Of a stretch of 64,000 bases of DNA, positions 22,355-34,617 are shown piece by piece (the first letter of the stretch is position 1; each line of letters opens with the position of its first letter). Source of the stretch: Mesaphorura yosii (Eukaryota; Arthropoda; Collembola; Poduromorpha; Tullbergiidae); contig WIXG01000316.1 in assembly GCA_009869945.1 (NCBI GenBank), positions 1 through 64,000 on the forward strand, read 5' to 3'. The notes under the pieces are model-generated. The model ran no database searches. It was given only the letters and a program-made list of their open reading frames with translations, and had not been told where the DNA came from. Position numbers and translations under genes: made by a program.

Positions 22355-24668
22355 TTAAAGTGACGTGGAATCATTGTCATCTTGACTTCCAATTCTACGA
22401 ATCTCCTCGGACGCGGACGCTTCAAGTGATGAAGAAACAATTGCCAAGTAGTGGACGGTTTTTGACCGCAGTCGGCTGTAGGAATTGTCGAATGCGAGTG
22501 TGTCTGAAGAATGATGAATGAGGCAATGAGAACAATAATAATTTAGCCCAATTAACGATTAAGAACCCAATTAACTTCGCTCGTAATTAATTCTTACATG
22601 TTCCAGTTCTCTGACACAATAACTTTCCTTCAGCTTTGTTGACGCACGCGTCGTATTTGGCGTAGTTTTGCACAAACTCCTGATTGGTCCCGTATGTGAT
22701 TGAGAATCCAACGTCGTGGTTGTCAGTCTTGAATTCCCACCTGCGAATTACAATTCCCCAACTTGAATTCGCGAATTGTACACCGCCTGTTTAGAAAATT
22801 GACGCGGGCTTACTGCAGGATTGAATTTTCAGATTTGACATCGAACTCCAGGAGGAGTTTGCCTCCAGCCGCAATCGTGGCTCCAATCAGTCTATCGTCT
22901 GAACTCGTAGACTGGGTCTCCTTTCGAGGCATCTGCAACCCGCCATGAGTTCCACCGTACTCTGCCGGAAGGATGTGGCCTGGAAAAGCTGAGGTCAGAA
23001 TGGGCTTCCATTTCTTAGCGTCGGAGCTAAAAATTTGGATCTTGTTTAGAGTTCGGCCGGACAAAAGTGGTTTCACGATGGCGAATGCCATTGGAAAGAT
23101 TCGAGGAGCTGTAAAAGTACAATCTTGCTTTTAGTTGGCGAATGATTCCAGGAAAACTCGAAGTCAATTTTGGCAATCCTACCGTTTATGACATGTGCGG
23201 TTTTGAGCGTTTCGGGAAAGTTGGACTCGAACCGACGAAATGTTTCCAAAACCGTTTCAACAGCTAAAGACAAAATAGCAGCATACAAACTTAGTGTTCG
23301 CCACTAATTAGCATGAACAATGCCAACAAGCGAACGCGTCATTTCACGTTGCTGTTCAATGCCAAGGCCTCATCATCGGCTTGTTAACTGCCGACCATAC
23401 ATAACGTAACTCACTTGAACTTCAACCAAATATTTCTGCCCATTCATAAAAACTGAACAATTGTACTTGCATTGATAAGGAGAATGAAGAAAATTCCTCA
23501 CATAAGTGACCTTCATCAAACTACAGCGACATTAAGGCCATTTGCATTCTAAAATGCATTGAAATTAAATTGAAGGTTAAGAATCAGCTTCACGGTTCTC
23601 AATTCTGGTCCACCATGAAGTTCTCGTCGAATCTCGCATTCGTCACGATTACGAACGACTCACACAATAACAATTCGACAACCGTCTGGTATTAAAAATA
23701 GGTCTGTGACGGCCAGCAGTCAGAAAAAGGTGGCCCAGCGTCTAAAAATAGACTGGCAGGGTATGGCACGAGGAACCGAAGGAACAACAAAAGGTCTATG
23801 TGATGGATAAAGATGAAGACGAGGATGAGGTCACCTAATCTCATCTCGCGGTGCCGTCTAGACACTTGACACTGAAGAAGGGATTGATCATTGACTCATT
23901 TTACCATTGACCATTGACCATGGCTCCGAATTGTACGCACTTACTGGAAGGTGACGTGAACTGGCGGAGGGTGAGACCCTTCATGTCAATGACGACCGAG
24001 AACTGCGTCTGATTCTTCTTCAGCGCAGGCTCCTCCTTCAACTTGGTGTACAGCGACGAGTAAACTTGATCCACAAACCGGACGTAGACATCCCGCTGTC
24101 CGGCGTCAACGATTTTGCGAACGTCCCAGAGCCCGAGCGGGCAGACGAGCACTGAGAACATGACAAAGCATGATAAAATTAGAGATAATGTCGCTAATCA
24201 CTACTAATCAGTGATAAAATGCGAAGAAAACTTACCGGGACTGCCCTCAAGGTCGTTCCCGGTTATGGCGTACGGAAATTCCTTCTCAAATTCCGGTGGC
24301 GGTGTCCAATTGAAAATATTCTCAATGTCATTCGCTTCGCGCCATTTGAGCGACTGTAAAATCAAACTCAATTGGGCTGGTCTACATAGAATAGATAGCT
24401 TTTTCAGCCACTCTTCTCACGTACCTTTCTAAGCATATCTTCGGCCTTGCCCAAATCATTTTCTCTTGCTCTTATCCATGTGAGCAGAAACATGTCCTCT
24501 TGTTGGTCATCTTTCAGTGGCAAATCTTTGATATTCTCTCGAAACTAAAAACAAGCAATTGAATCAGAATTCACTGAGGGAATTCGCTCCAAGTCGCCGC
24601 TGGATTCGGTTGCTGATATCGCTCACCTTCGCCAGGAGCCCGTACTCTTTCTCCGTCGGAGCCGCCAT
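22355..24668 (-). CDS. SEC14-like protein E (CRAL-TRIO + GOLD)
   Basis: Eight exons (24668-24627, 24544-24425, 24353-24236, 24151-23945, 23263-23183, 23108-22814, 22740-22598, 22503-22355), 384 residues. Domain order: helical N-terminal region (1-55), CRAL-TRIO (about 80-240) with AITGNDLEGSPVLVCPLGLW, FSVVIDMKGLTLRQF, FPETLKTAHVINAPRIFPMA and LPAEYGGTHGG, then a GOLD beta-sandwich (about 255-345) with KLLLEFDVKS and WEFKTDNHDVGFSITYG. This is the SEC14L2/TAP (supernatant protein factor) architecture, in which GOLD mediates protein or membrane contact. The intron before the 44-base exon has been lost. Intron 4 is unusually large for the cluster (681 bases). The tail after GOLD is Ser-rich and acidic. 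It is the leftmost GOLD-bearing member. Confidence 0.9.
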
Positions 24669-26035
24669 CCTCGAACGAACGTACTTCAGTAAACTTCACA
24701 GTAGTCAGTCAGTAGTTTGTGAGAGGCTCGTGTCACAGTTACAATCACCAGTCTTCAACGTTCAACGCCTGACTAGATTTCAGTTCTCAGCGATGGGAGC
24801 CTCTCTCAGTCATTAAAATCAGGCAAGCCATTTTGACTTCAGCTTTATTTACTATTTACGACGTCGTCGAGGAGTCGGCGTGTCTAAAGCAAAACCAATA
24901 TCACCACATCACGTATTAATGTTATTACAGCAAAATTACTGGTTGTCCGTCTGTACACGCATATGCATAAAGAGTAATTGTTGGAATTGAGCAATGCAAG
25001 AATGAATTAATACAGCGTGTAGTCTACAAACGAGCTAAGAGTTCGAGCTGCTTTTCGAGTTCGTTTTCGTTTGAAGGTGGTTCACTTTGGAGTTCCATGA
25101 CAAGATTTGCTTAGCTTGCTTGTTCAAAATACTTACGTGAGGCGCAGATGCAGTCAGAGTAGAAGACAAAGCTGCGATGGTTCATGTTTTGATTCTTGAT
25201 TGACGGACACTTTTAATTGTATTACTCAACTCTGTACTGCACTGCAGCGTAGACAAGACAGACAACCGAGTATTGCACGAGCACGATCATTAACGCACGC
25301 AGAAGCAGTTAATAATTAACATAATGAGAGTAATAACTTGCTTTGGCTTGCTGGTGATTCCTACGATCATTCTAGAAACGGCATCGCATAAAGTAAAAGG
25401 GAAATGAGCCATTAATGTTTAGTGCTTGGTGCAAAAAAGCAAAGGATTTCAAGATTATCGACTCAAGGAGTTCAACTTCAACTTCAACTTCAACATCAAT
25501 TTGAACTGACGACCTAATTCAATCTCACCTTTTACTGATTACTTTTCCAATCAGCGCCCAGCGTGAGCTTCAGCTTCAGCACGTGTTGTATCGTCTTGTC
25601 TATCTTTCCGATTATGCAACTGCAGGACACTAAAAACTTTAATATAATGTTAAAATAGAGTCATAAAACTCGTGACCTCGTGAATGCCATATTATCAATT
25701 AAAAACATTTATTTGACACAGGCATCAAATCCAACTCGGAAACAGGAGTAGCTTTGAACAAAGCGATGCATAAGACTCGCGTTCGCGGGAAGAACAATCG
25801 ACGCGTACACTTGAAATGCACGGTAAACTCGAACTTTCCTTTGGTTAGGAGTTGGACTGACTTGGAGAGCGAGACTCCACACGACAATTAATTAATTGAC
25901 CTGTATTTGGGAGCCTGAAAGTCTTAACTTGATACTTATGCTTATCACTGATTGACTGTTGAAGTTGAGCGTGAGTTTCTTAACCCTCCAATATTCGAAA
26001 TTAATTGAAAAGTGTTCAGAGCCTCAGAGCACAGC
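24669..26035. other. Intergenic between SEC14-like gene E and Nup58
   Basis: A shared 5' region between divergent genes. A (TTCAAC)4 hexanucleotide run lies at 25471-25494. No other feature is recognised. Confidence 0.5.
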
Positions 26036-28816
26036 ATGTTTGGAGGCGGTGTAACCTCACCGGCGCCAGGCGCCGCTTCTACTGGCTCAATGTTTGGATC
26101 CACGGCTTCCCAACCGACTGGTACCACGGGCCTGTTTGGGTCCACGTCTCAACCGAGTGGTGGCACCGGCCTATTTGGATCTACGACTGCCCAACCGACT
26201 GGCACCGGCTTATTTGGATCGACGACGTCCCAACCGACTGGCACAGGATTGTTTGGATCGGGTGGCTCCGCCACGTCCACAGGCGGATTCAGTTTTCCCA
26301 CTGCGGCACAACCATCCACAGGCGGTGGTGGTCTATTTGGTTCAACAGCAGCTTCAACTGCAGCTCCTACAGGAGGCTTCACATTTCCTTCGGCTCAGCC
26401 CATGTCCACAGGCACGTCAACTTTGTTTGGTACCAGCACAACTGGTACTTCTCAGCCTCAGTCAGCGTCGACATTATTTGGAACCAGTACAACTGGGAAT
26501 GTTCAGCCAACATCGACCTTGTTTGGGACCGGAGCCAGTGCACCAGCGACTTCGAATGCAGGTACCCTTGGGACAGGTGCGTTCAGCTTTCCATCTACAA
26601 CTGCTACCCAGCCTGCCACTGGAGGCGGTTTCTCGTTTGGATCGACTACAGCGCCTGTTGCAACTGGTGGTTTTTCATTTGGCGCAGCTGCAACGCCTGC
26701 TAGTGCTGCCACCGCCCAACCAACTTCGACATTATTCGGCACTGGTACCGGGACAACTACTACAGGAACAGGCTTTAGTATCCCAACTGCCACCGCCACC
26801 AGTATTTCGCAGCCACAAGCAGGATCAGGATCCACTCTGTTTGGAGCGGGTGGCGCAAGTGCCCCTGCAGCAACCAGCACCGGATTCTCCTTTGGAGCAA
26901 CAAGCGCTGCTTCTGCTCCTGTAACATCAACAGCTACCACGGGAATTTCGTTTGGGGCACAACCCATCACTAGCCAGAGCCAACCAACATCTGCATTTAG
27001 CACAACAGCAACCTCATCCGCTCCTGCTGCAGAAACGAACACAGGTTTCGGTTTGGGAGGCACAACCACTATTACTACCATGCCAAGTACGGGATTCACT
27101 TTCGGTGCACTTCCAAAAACTACAGCATCAACTACAACGACACCTGCTGCAGCAATTGCACCGCTTGGCGCGAGCGCGACAACGTCAGCGTCATCGTCTG
27201 TGACTCCGATTAAATTAACATTCGGTGCCACTCCAACGACAGTTGCAGCCACCACTCAAGCAGCTGCTGTCCAACCACAAGCACAGACCCATCCAGTGGG
27301 ATTCACTGGGTTGGGTGGGATACAGCCGCCGGTGGTCAACAGCGACCCTTCACAAGTGCTTGCGACTGGCGGTGGAACTGTCGGCGGGATTGTGAGGCCG
27401 GAGGAGAGAACCTTACAAGATCAACCGTTGCCCGTCGAACTTATTGAGTTGGTGGATGGACTGAAGTATGTGATAATGAGCCCCATCCTTCAAATATTCG
27501 ACTTCGACTATATCGACTAATTCGATTCCTGATTTACTGATTTTCGCAGAGATCATATCACTGCAGGGAAGAATGGAATAAGCGAGTTAGCAAGCACAGT
27601 GGGGCGATCAATTGAGAAGGTGTCCGAAACTTGTGAGAGCATTCGTCAGCAGTTGAGTAGTACGTCAACCTTAATTCATCGACAGATTCTTGAATGTGAA
27701 GCCTTGGACGCACAGCTTGAGAAGGTAAATTTGAATTCTATCAGTGTCTTGGCTTGGTCTAGGTGCAACTTGTTAACTTGGAATGTCGAATCTACTACGT
27801 TATCCAGGATAAAAAGGATGCCAACATGACGCTGGTAGTCCTCAACACACCTCCTGCACTACAAGCAGAGCAAAGGGCTCCGTACAATTACTTGTTTGGG
27901 ATTCTTGCCTCCTACCAGGAGAAAATTGCGATGTACAAACGAGAAATTCTGAAAGCCGAGACAGTGCTTAAATCAAGCGACAGTGCAAAACTATTTTCGC
28001 CTGGAGGTTCGTATCGTAATTTTTTGGAACAGGCAAAGGCCGCAGGGACATATCTTCCACCCACCCTCAACTTGCAATGTTTTTCTTTGTATTTCAGAAT
28101 TAAACTTGGCGCTCCAGTCGACAAAGGATTCAGTGATCCTGCTTGCGGCGAAAGTAAAGGTTTTACACGATAAGGCTGTGACAGAAATGGAGAGCCACCG
28201 GAATTTGTTACGATACGCGAAGGGCAGTGGGACGAGTATCGGCAGGGCAATGCTCGCTGATAAAGGGAGATCTGCACCAGCGCATGTGCTACCACGCCAC
28301 ACTGGACCGCCGACGGCATTGGGATTGGGGTTGGGAGCCCACAAGACGCTGGCCTATTTATCGAAGGCGAATAATAACCTCTTCCCTTCTCGTAAGTACT
28401 CTGCACTGTGCACTGATTCATTGTGCCAAATACTGAAATATTAACCCAAGCTATAATTTTCGAATTTTGGTCATCCCGACAGGACACCCCAAAACTACTG
28501 CAAGCAAGGCTTACGGCGATTTTCTTGGCAGCACCATTAAACCGCCAAGTTCAGCTCAACGGATCTTCCATTCGACTCAACTGCCGGTGCCGATGGCGAC
28601 AGGAATGTCATTTAACTCCTCAGGTACGAAATTAAGACCAGACAACAGCAAGCGTGATTTGGGAAAAGAAATTCTTTACACGCGATATGCCATATGCGAT
28701 TTATGATTGATTCAGGTTTTGGGCAGTCCCTTTTTCAAAGCCCGTCGAGCCCCATCTTTCCCTCGGACTTGAATACACCAGGAGGTGGAAGTTCTTTAAA
28801 AAGAAGTAAACACTGA
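26036..28816 (+). CDS. Nup58: Nucleoporin Nup58/p45 (FG nucleoporin)
   Basis: Six exons (26036-27465, 27550-27724, 27763-28006, 28098-28391, 28483-28623, 28716-28816) give 794 residues. Nup58 joins Nup62 and Nup54 in the central channel of the nuclear pore; its FG repeats bind transport receptors. The first exon encodes about 470 residues of Gly/Thr/Ser/Pro-rich sequence with GLFGST, TLFGT and FSFG-type repeats. The remaining exons encode the conserved helical region that forms the coiled-coil trimer (ELIELVDGLKDHITAGKNGI, RIYYVIQDKKDAN, YKREILKAETVL, MESHRNLLRYAKG), then a shorter FG tail ending SSLKRSKH. Intron 2 is only 38 bases. The start is the first ATG of the frame, immediately beginning MFGGG. 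Confidence 0.95.
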
Positions 28817-28953
28817 CGATGCACGGAAATTAGCATGTGTACATTTATTTTACAATTGCAATGCACGAACTGAATTAAAAATGGAATAAATTAAGAATGC
28901 CGTGTATTTGTTTAAAACTTAGCCTAAAACCGGTGAAGAGATTCCAGTGATTT

Positions 28954-30103
28954 TTATGTAGGCAAGTTATTATTAGACTTTTCTGCTTCCGTTGCAGCGG
29001 CTTTTTCGGCTGGGACATCTACGGCTGAAGTCGCTGAACTAGAACCTTCCAGGGCCTTCTGAGCCTCAACATTGCTTCCGCCGAGGCCAGTCGGGAGTGA
29101 CGCGGCTGGAATGTGGCTGAGTAAGAATGGTTTCCACTTGGCCGGATTTGAGCCGTGCACTTCGACTTTTGTTAGCGTTTTGGCCGACATGACACGCTTC
29201 ACAATTTCGTAGGCCATCCAGAAGTAAATTGGCGCTGGAATTCGAATTAAAAAATGACATATGAGAAGTGAAGTGGCCAAGGAAAGAAACTGGCGGGCCT
29301 TACCATTTATAATTGGCGCCAACTTCAAAGTTTCTGGGTGATTCGAGTCGAACCTCTTCACCGTCTCCATAATTGCGTGTATCGCAGGGAGCGACGTGAC
29401 TTGACGGAGGGAGTAGCCTTCCATGTCGAAGACGACGATGATCTGTGTTGTGCCCTTCGAACAGCGAGTTCTGAGCGCCTCTCCGTACTGGTGCACCATG
29501 ATGTGATCGACGTACTTGACATACGTGTCGGCCAAACCGGCTTCGGCTGCCTTCTTCACGTCCCACTTGCCAAGAGGCAAGATTCCAACAGGACAACCTT
29601 CATGGTCCAGTCCACTGATGACGAACGGGAAGTCTTGTGCCATCTGTGTGGGAACTTCCCACAAGTGCAAGTTGTCAATGTCGTTGGCCTTCCTCCATTC
29701 GAGTGACTAGACAGACGGCAACGGCAAACGGATCAGATGAGATTTAACTAACAATAAAGATGAAAACGTTTAGAGAAGTAACTTACATTACGGAGCATAG
29801 TTTCAGCCTTCGGTATGTCATGGTCTCTAGCTGAGAAAGAGCAAAAAGCGTTGTTTTCGTTCTTGAGATGTTATTCTGGCGTAAACGTACCTCGGATCCA
29901 TCGAAGGAGATAACTGTCTTGCTGTTGTTCTTCGTTCAGCTCCAAATCTTTCAACCTCTCTCGGAACTAGCGGCAATGAAATGAGAGAAGTTGACTTATG
30001 TTTCTCGTTTCTCATGTTTTGTGGAACTTAACGTGGCATTTTAAAAACTACAAGGAATTACCTGACCTAGAAGGCTCCGCTCTTTTTCAGTTGGTACAGA
30101 CAT
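28954..30103 (-). CDS. SEC14-like protein F (CRAL-TRIO, no GOLD)
   Basis: Five exons (30103-30062, 29966-29891, 29830-29787, 29706-29304, 29234-28954), 281 residues; the stop lies 137 bases from that of the convergent Nup58. The usual fourth to sixth exons are fused. N-terminal helices include FRERLKDLELNEEQQQDSYL. CRAL-TRIO landmarks are VISGLDHEGCPVGILPLGKW, IIVVFDMEGYSLRQVTS, HPETLKLAPIINAPIYFWMA and LPTGLGGSNVEAQK. After the domain comes a low-complexity Ala/Glu/Ser tail (SAVDVPAEKAAATEAEKS) instead of GOLD. Sequence around the domain is closest in style to the GOLD-bearing members (start MSVPTEKE..., SLEWRKANDID), so it may have lost its GOLD exons. Confidence 0.89.
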
Positions 30104-30663
30104 CACGCAGTCACAGGCAGTCCAAATACTTCCAACAAAAACTAATTTAAGATGAAATTTTTGCAGGGCCGCTGTTGTCGCGTCGCCGTCGTGAATTGTG
30201 ACTTCTCGTTGCGAAAAAATGAAATGAAACGTAAATGTGCGATTACGATATGAGTTGCAATGGAGGAAAATAATTCCATTAAGCAGGTCACCAGAAGATC
30301 AGACTGACCAAAAGAAGGTTCTACAACGAAACGCTGCGCGCTCTGCATGTGAGTAGTAAATTACTTGTAAATAGTACGTAAACATTGAAGGTACCCTCTG
30401 ACTGTTTGGTGGTTTGGCTTTTATAGTGGTTTGCATTGAAAACAAGTTTAATTGCTCACTTCACTACCTCAAATTCATATTTATTATTTGTGTCGAGCCG
30501 TATGTACGTACATGCTTTCATATTTTGCATTAACATGGTCAGGGTACAATTACAACAATGAACAGGGTGTGTGTTTACTCTGTTTACTAATGCTAATGTG
30601 CTATGAATTGTATTAAAAGACACTAAACACCGCACCGCGTCGAAAAAGTGTCCTGTCAGCCAT
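30104..30663. other. Intergenic between SEC14-like genes F and G
   Basis: No gene recognised. It carries the promoter of gene F and 3' flank of gene G. Confidence 0.5.
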
Positions 30664-32319
30664 TCACAGACAAGTGCTCTCTTCGTCGTCGGCGACGCCG
30701 TCGGGAAGCGTGATCGAGACCATGTAACTCAGTTGCTTGCCCCGGACCACGCTGTACGTGTTATCGAACAGGAAAGTGTCTGGAAAAAGAATAAATACTT
30801 AACGGGACCTGAAATTTCGATATCACTCGTCCTTCAAGACAAGAACTTACACGTTCCCGTCTTGTCGCACGTGAAGGAGCCGGCCTGCTCCGCTTCGTGA
30901 GCATCGCATCGTATGTACGGCACCACCTCAGTGCCTCCACTCCCGTATTTGACTGCGAACCCAATGTCAAACCCGTCGGTCTTGAATTTCCATCTGGTCA
31001 ATACAGAAGAAATGGAAAAAACTGATTAATGTGGATTTGACACAAGTTTTGGTGTTCTGGCCAAAGTTTACGTACTCCAGCTTGGTTTTCGCATGCCGAA
31101 TCTCGTACTGCACTTCCAGTTTCTCTCCCGGCCCGACCGTGACCTCGATCTCTCCGTCCCCGTCGCTAGACCCGTTCGAGTCACCCACACTCAAGTTGGA
31201 GAACTGAAAAAAGGACGTATTGTCTTGTGATTAGCAGTTCTTCAATTTAAAACTGGACGAACTTACATTCAAAGCCAAATTTTGAGTTCCGCCATATTTC
31301 ATCGGAAGCTGATCGGCCGGGATGTTGTTCAGCAGCGCGACCTTCCATTTTGCTGGATTGCATCCAAAAATTTGGAGCTTCGACAGTGTTCGTGGAGATA
31401 GCAAAGGCTTCACGAGAGAAAACAGAACGGCAAATACTTTCGGCGCGTTGATGACGATGCAGGTTTTCAGACGCTCCGGGTAATTGGCTTCGAATCGCCT
31501 GGTGACTTCCAACGCGGTATCGACGCCTAGCGTAAATAAATACCGGAAGTTAGCACAGCACAAGGTTAACTTTAATTAGGTGATAATAAAGGTGACGTGT
31601 GACACCGCCCGACATACATCCTTTTCCGGTCAACTGCCGAAAACTATAACCTTCCATGTCCACGACGACCACGAACTGCGTGAAGGCTTCCACATTCTTC
31701 TGAGTGTTTTCAATCACCTTCTCTCTAAAGTAACTGTTGTACTGCATGTAAGTCTCCCGTTTTCCAGCTTCAATGAACTTCCGAATGTCCCAACGCCCGT
31801 ACGGTAGTACAGTAACTAAATATCCAAATCAGTTCGATTAGTTCGGCTCACTGGCACTGCATCACTACAAATGGCAAACTATATTTTACTTACTTGGACA
31901 TCCATCCTTATCATAACCAGAAATTTGGAATGGGAGCTCCTCCAGAAATTCCGCCGGTGGGGTCCAGGCCGAGAGAATGGAGTCTATGCCATTCTCTTTT
32001 CTCCATTCCAAACTCTTTCGTAGCATGTCCTCCGCCTTGTCGAGATCTCCATCTCTTGCTAAGTTGGAATAATTCAGTTCACTCTTCCAGTACAATCATA
32101 AGAACAGTATAATAATTAAGTTAAACTCACCTCGGATCCAGCTCAGCAAGTACAAATTATTAGCGCGCTGGCCTTCCAATCCCAAGTCGGTGATTTTGCT
32201 CCGGAACTGTAACACCGTTCAAGACACGGATTAATCACCAAATGACCACAACATAGTCATTCAGTTTAGCTTACCGTTTTCAGAAGTTCCAGCTCTTGAG
32301 CAGTCGGTGGTTCAGCCAT
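30664..32319 (-). CDS. SEC14-like protein G (CRAL-TRIO + GOLD)
   Basis: Eight exons (32319-32275, 32206-32131, 32058-31894, 31815-31618, 31526-31267, 31203-31076, 30993-30851, 30779-30664), 376 residues. N-terminal helices (MAEPPTAQELELLKT, FRSKITDLGLEGQRANNL), CRAL-TRIO about 85-240 (QISGYDKDGCP, VVVVDMEGYSFRQLTGKG, YPERLKTCIVINAPKVFAVL, KYGGTQNLALN), GOLD about 260-370 (ITLPDGVADDEE at the end). It is the nearest relative of gene H: the first half of GOLD (EKLEVQYEIRHAKTKLE) is identical in both. The pair has a distinct exon starting FSNL/FANL that carries the start of GOLD. A minus-strand TATA-like word lies about 100 bases upstream. Confidence 0.92.
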
Positions 32320-33030
32320 TTTGCTTCGCAAGTTTTATTTGTTCAGCCTCAAATGTGATCCTCTTCGTGCAGAAATGCAGAACTGGACGAACAGTGGTAA
32401 TGACTGAATATTTTTCTCATTTATAACTTCAGCGAATCCAGAAATTGTCCCGAGCGCGGCGAGCTGCACTAGACTTTAATTCTCCTTCGTATACTAACGA
32501 AGGTTAAATTTTTTCAACGTCCAGCAGCGGTCCACTCAGCCTCCAGCGACAACAATGCTCACGCCATGCCAAACCGTGCCACATTGCGTGCTGGAATCTT
32601 CACGGAATTCACGTAAGCCTAATTATAAGATCAGTCTGGGTCAGTCATATTCAGAAGGCTGCCGCAGACATTTCACGTGCCGTAGCCGCATGCAACAATG
32701 AAACTGTGATAATTATAGCCATTTAAATTATCCCAAGTCGTGACCGGTAATTATTGTTAAATATATTAATTACATATTTCGCGTTTTGCGGCCAAGGTTA
32801 TGGCTTCTGAATGAAATCTGGTTAGGTGTCTGAGATTGGCAGATTATGCCACGTAGCGAGGAAATGAGGTCGGTACAAAAAATGGACCAGGAAAGGATTC
32901 ATTAAATCAAGTTTATTTAATGAAGGAGTTTATTGTTAAAGTCGGAGTCAGAGTGCTCAAATTGCATTTGTCTAAAGAATTTACTATAACAAGCCAGCGC
33001 TTTCGGTTCATTCATTTTTGCATTTTCAGA
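32320..33030. other. Intergenic between SEC14-like genes G and H
   Basis: Promoter of gene G on the minus strand (see the TATA box at 32419) and 3' flank of gene H. Otherwise nothing recognised. Confidence 0.5.
32419..32426 (-). promoter_or_regulatory. TATA-like box of SEC14-like gene G
   Basis: The minus strand reads TATAAATG, then TTCAGTCATT about 20 bases on (plus coordinates 32399-32408), then the ATG at 32319. Gene H shows the same arrangement. Spacing to the TCAGT word is a little short for a standard TATA-initiator pair. Confidence 0.4.
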
Positions 33031-34617
33031 CTACAGACATGTGTTTTCCTCTTCATCTTCGGCCACTCCGTCTGGCAACGTGATTGACACCATGTAACTC
33101 AGCTGCTTAGGGCGCACCATGCTGTAAGTGTTGTCAAACAGGAGCATGTCTGTAATTGAAGAATAAGATGCAGATTTACAGATCAAGCTGCCAATATCAA
33201 TAAGAAATTCCAGGTATTAATTGTAGCCATTGCTTACATGTCCCTGTCTTGTCACACGTGTACGACCCAATCTCCTCGGCCTCGTGCGACTCGGCCCTCT
33301 TGTAAGGAACCACTTCTTGTCCGTCGGCCCCGTATTTTACCGCAAAGCCAATGTCAAAGCCGTCCGTCTGGAATCTCCACCTTTGCACGGAGTCACCCGT
33401 TAAAAATCAAGATCTGGGCCACGTGTGTACGAAATAAAAATCTTACTCGAGTTTGGTCTTCGCATGCCTGATCTCGTACTGGACTTCTAGCTTCTCTCCG
33501 GCACCAACAGTCACCTCAATCGACCCGTCACCGTCACCGCCATTCACATCAGCGGAGTTGGCCAAGTTGGCAAACTGGGCGGGAACAGAATTCATTGACG
33601 CTTGCTTTTGACTATTCACGTATTTGAATATTCGCGCACCGCGCTTTTTACTCACATTAAACGACAGACTCTGCGTTCCACCGTACTTGCTTGGGAGCTG
33701 ATCAGCTGGAATATTATTCAGGAGCGCGAGCTTCCACTTGTTCGAGTTCGGTCCGTAAATCTGGACTTTCGCGAGCGTGCGCGGTGTGAGCAGGGGCTTG
33801 ATGAGTGAGAAGAGAATGGAGAATACCCTCGGCGCGTTGATGAGGAAGGCCGTCTTGAGCCTCTCAGGGTAATTTGCCTCGAAGCGCTTCACAATTTCCA
33901 GCGCCGTGTCGACGCATCCCTTCCCAGTGAGTTGCCTGAAGCTGTAACCTTCCAAATCGAACACGATCACGAAGCGGGTGAAGGAATCCTCCGTCTTCTG
34001 CGTGCTCTCAATCAACTTCTCGAAGAAGTGGTCATTGTACTTGACGTAAGCTTCACGTTTCCCAGCTTCGATGACCTTGCGCACGTCCCAAATGCCGAAT
34101 GGAAGCACGCCGACTAAAATTCAGTTGAATCCAGTTAGTTTGTGTTCACTCTGAACTACGCTGCAAGAAAAACTTACTTGGACAGCCTTCCTTATCGAAT
34201 CCCGAGATCTGGAATGGCAACTCTTCTGTAAACTCGACCGGAGGCGTCCACGACAAGACCGCTTCTATGTTGTTTTTCTTGCGCCATTCCACACTCTGCC
34301 TCAGCATGTGTTCCGCCTTGCCCAGATCGCCCTCACGAGCTGCGTCAGGGGCCAGTCACACTTTAAAGTTTAAAGCAAGGATACCCTTCTTTCCAAGCTA
34401 AGAATAATCCCGGCCTTCCCGGGCCCTACCTCTTATCCAGCTAAGCAAGTACAAATCATTGCACCGCTGTCCTGTCAGCCCCAAATCCCCAATTTTACTG
34501 CGAAACTGCAATGCAATTCATTGAAATTTTGCCAAGTTAATGTTAATTAGGCCATTTACGTTGGAGGGGCCCTACCGTTTTAAGCAATCCTACTTCCTCG
34601 GACGTTGGAGCCGCCAT
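33031..34617 (-). CDS. SEC14-like protein H (CRAL-TRIO + GOLD)
   Basis: Seven exons (34617-34576, 34505-34430, 34339-34178, 34113-33656, 33574-33447, 33380-33238, 33149-33031), 375 residues. It has the same organisation as neighbour G, but the intron inside the CRAL-TRIO core of G is absent, fusing two exons into one of 458 bases. Landmarks: QISGFDKEGCPIGVLPFGIW, FVIVFDLEGYSFRQLTGKGC, YPERLKTAFLINAPRVFSIL, SKYGGTQSLSFN, then GOLD with EVTVGAGEKLEVQYEIRHAK, FDIGFAVKYGADGQEVVPY and MVRPKQLSYMVSITLPDGVA. One intron (33575-33655) has length divisible by three and is open in frame, so it could be retained. The sixth exon uses an AAAG acceptor. Confidence 0.92.

Noticed and set aside
23221-23240. 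tRNA B-box-like GGTTCGAGTCC on the minus strand
   Set aside because: It lies inside an exon of SEC14-like gene E, and no cloverleaf or A box can be placed around it.
26503-27255. Long minus-strand frame (250 codons) and a plus-strand frame at 26094-26924, both over the Nup58 first exon
   Set aside because: Shadows of the Gly/Thr-rich FG-repeat coding sequence; composition of the repeats keeps other frames open.
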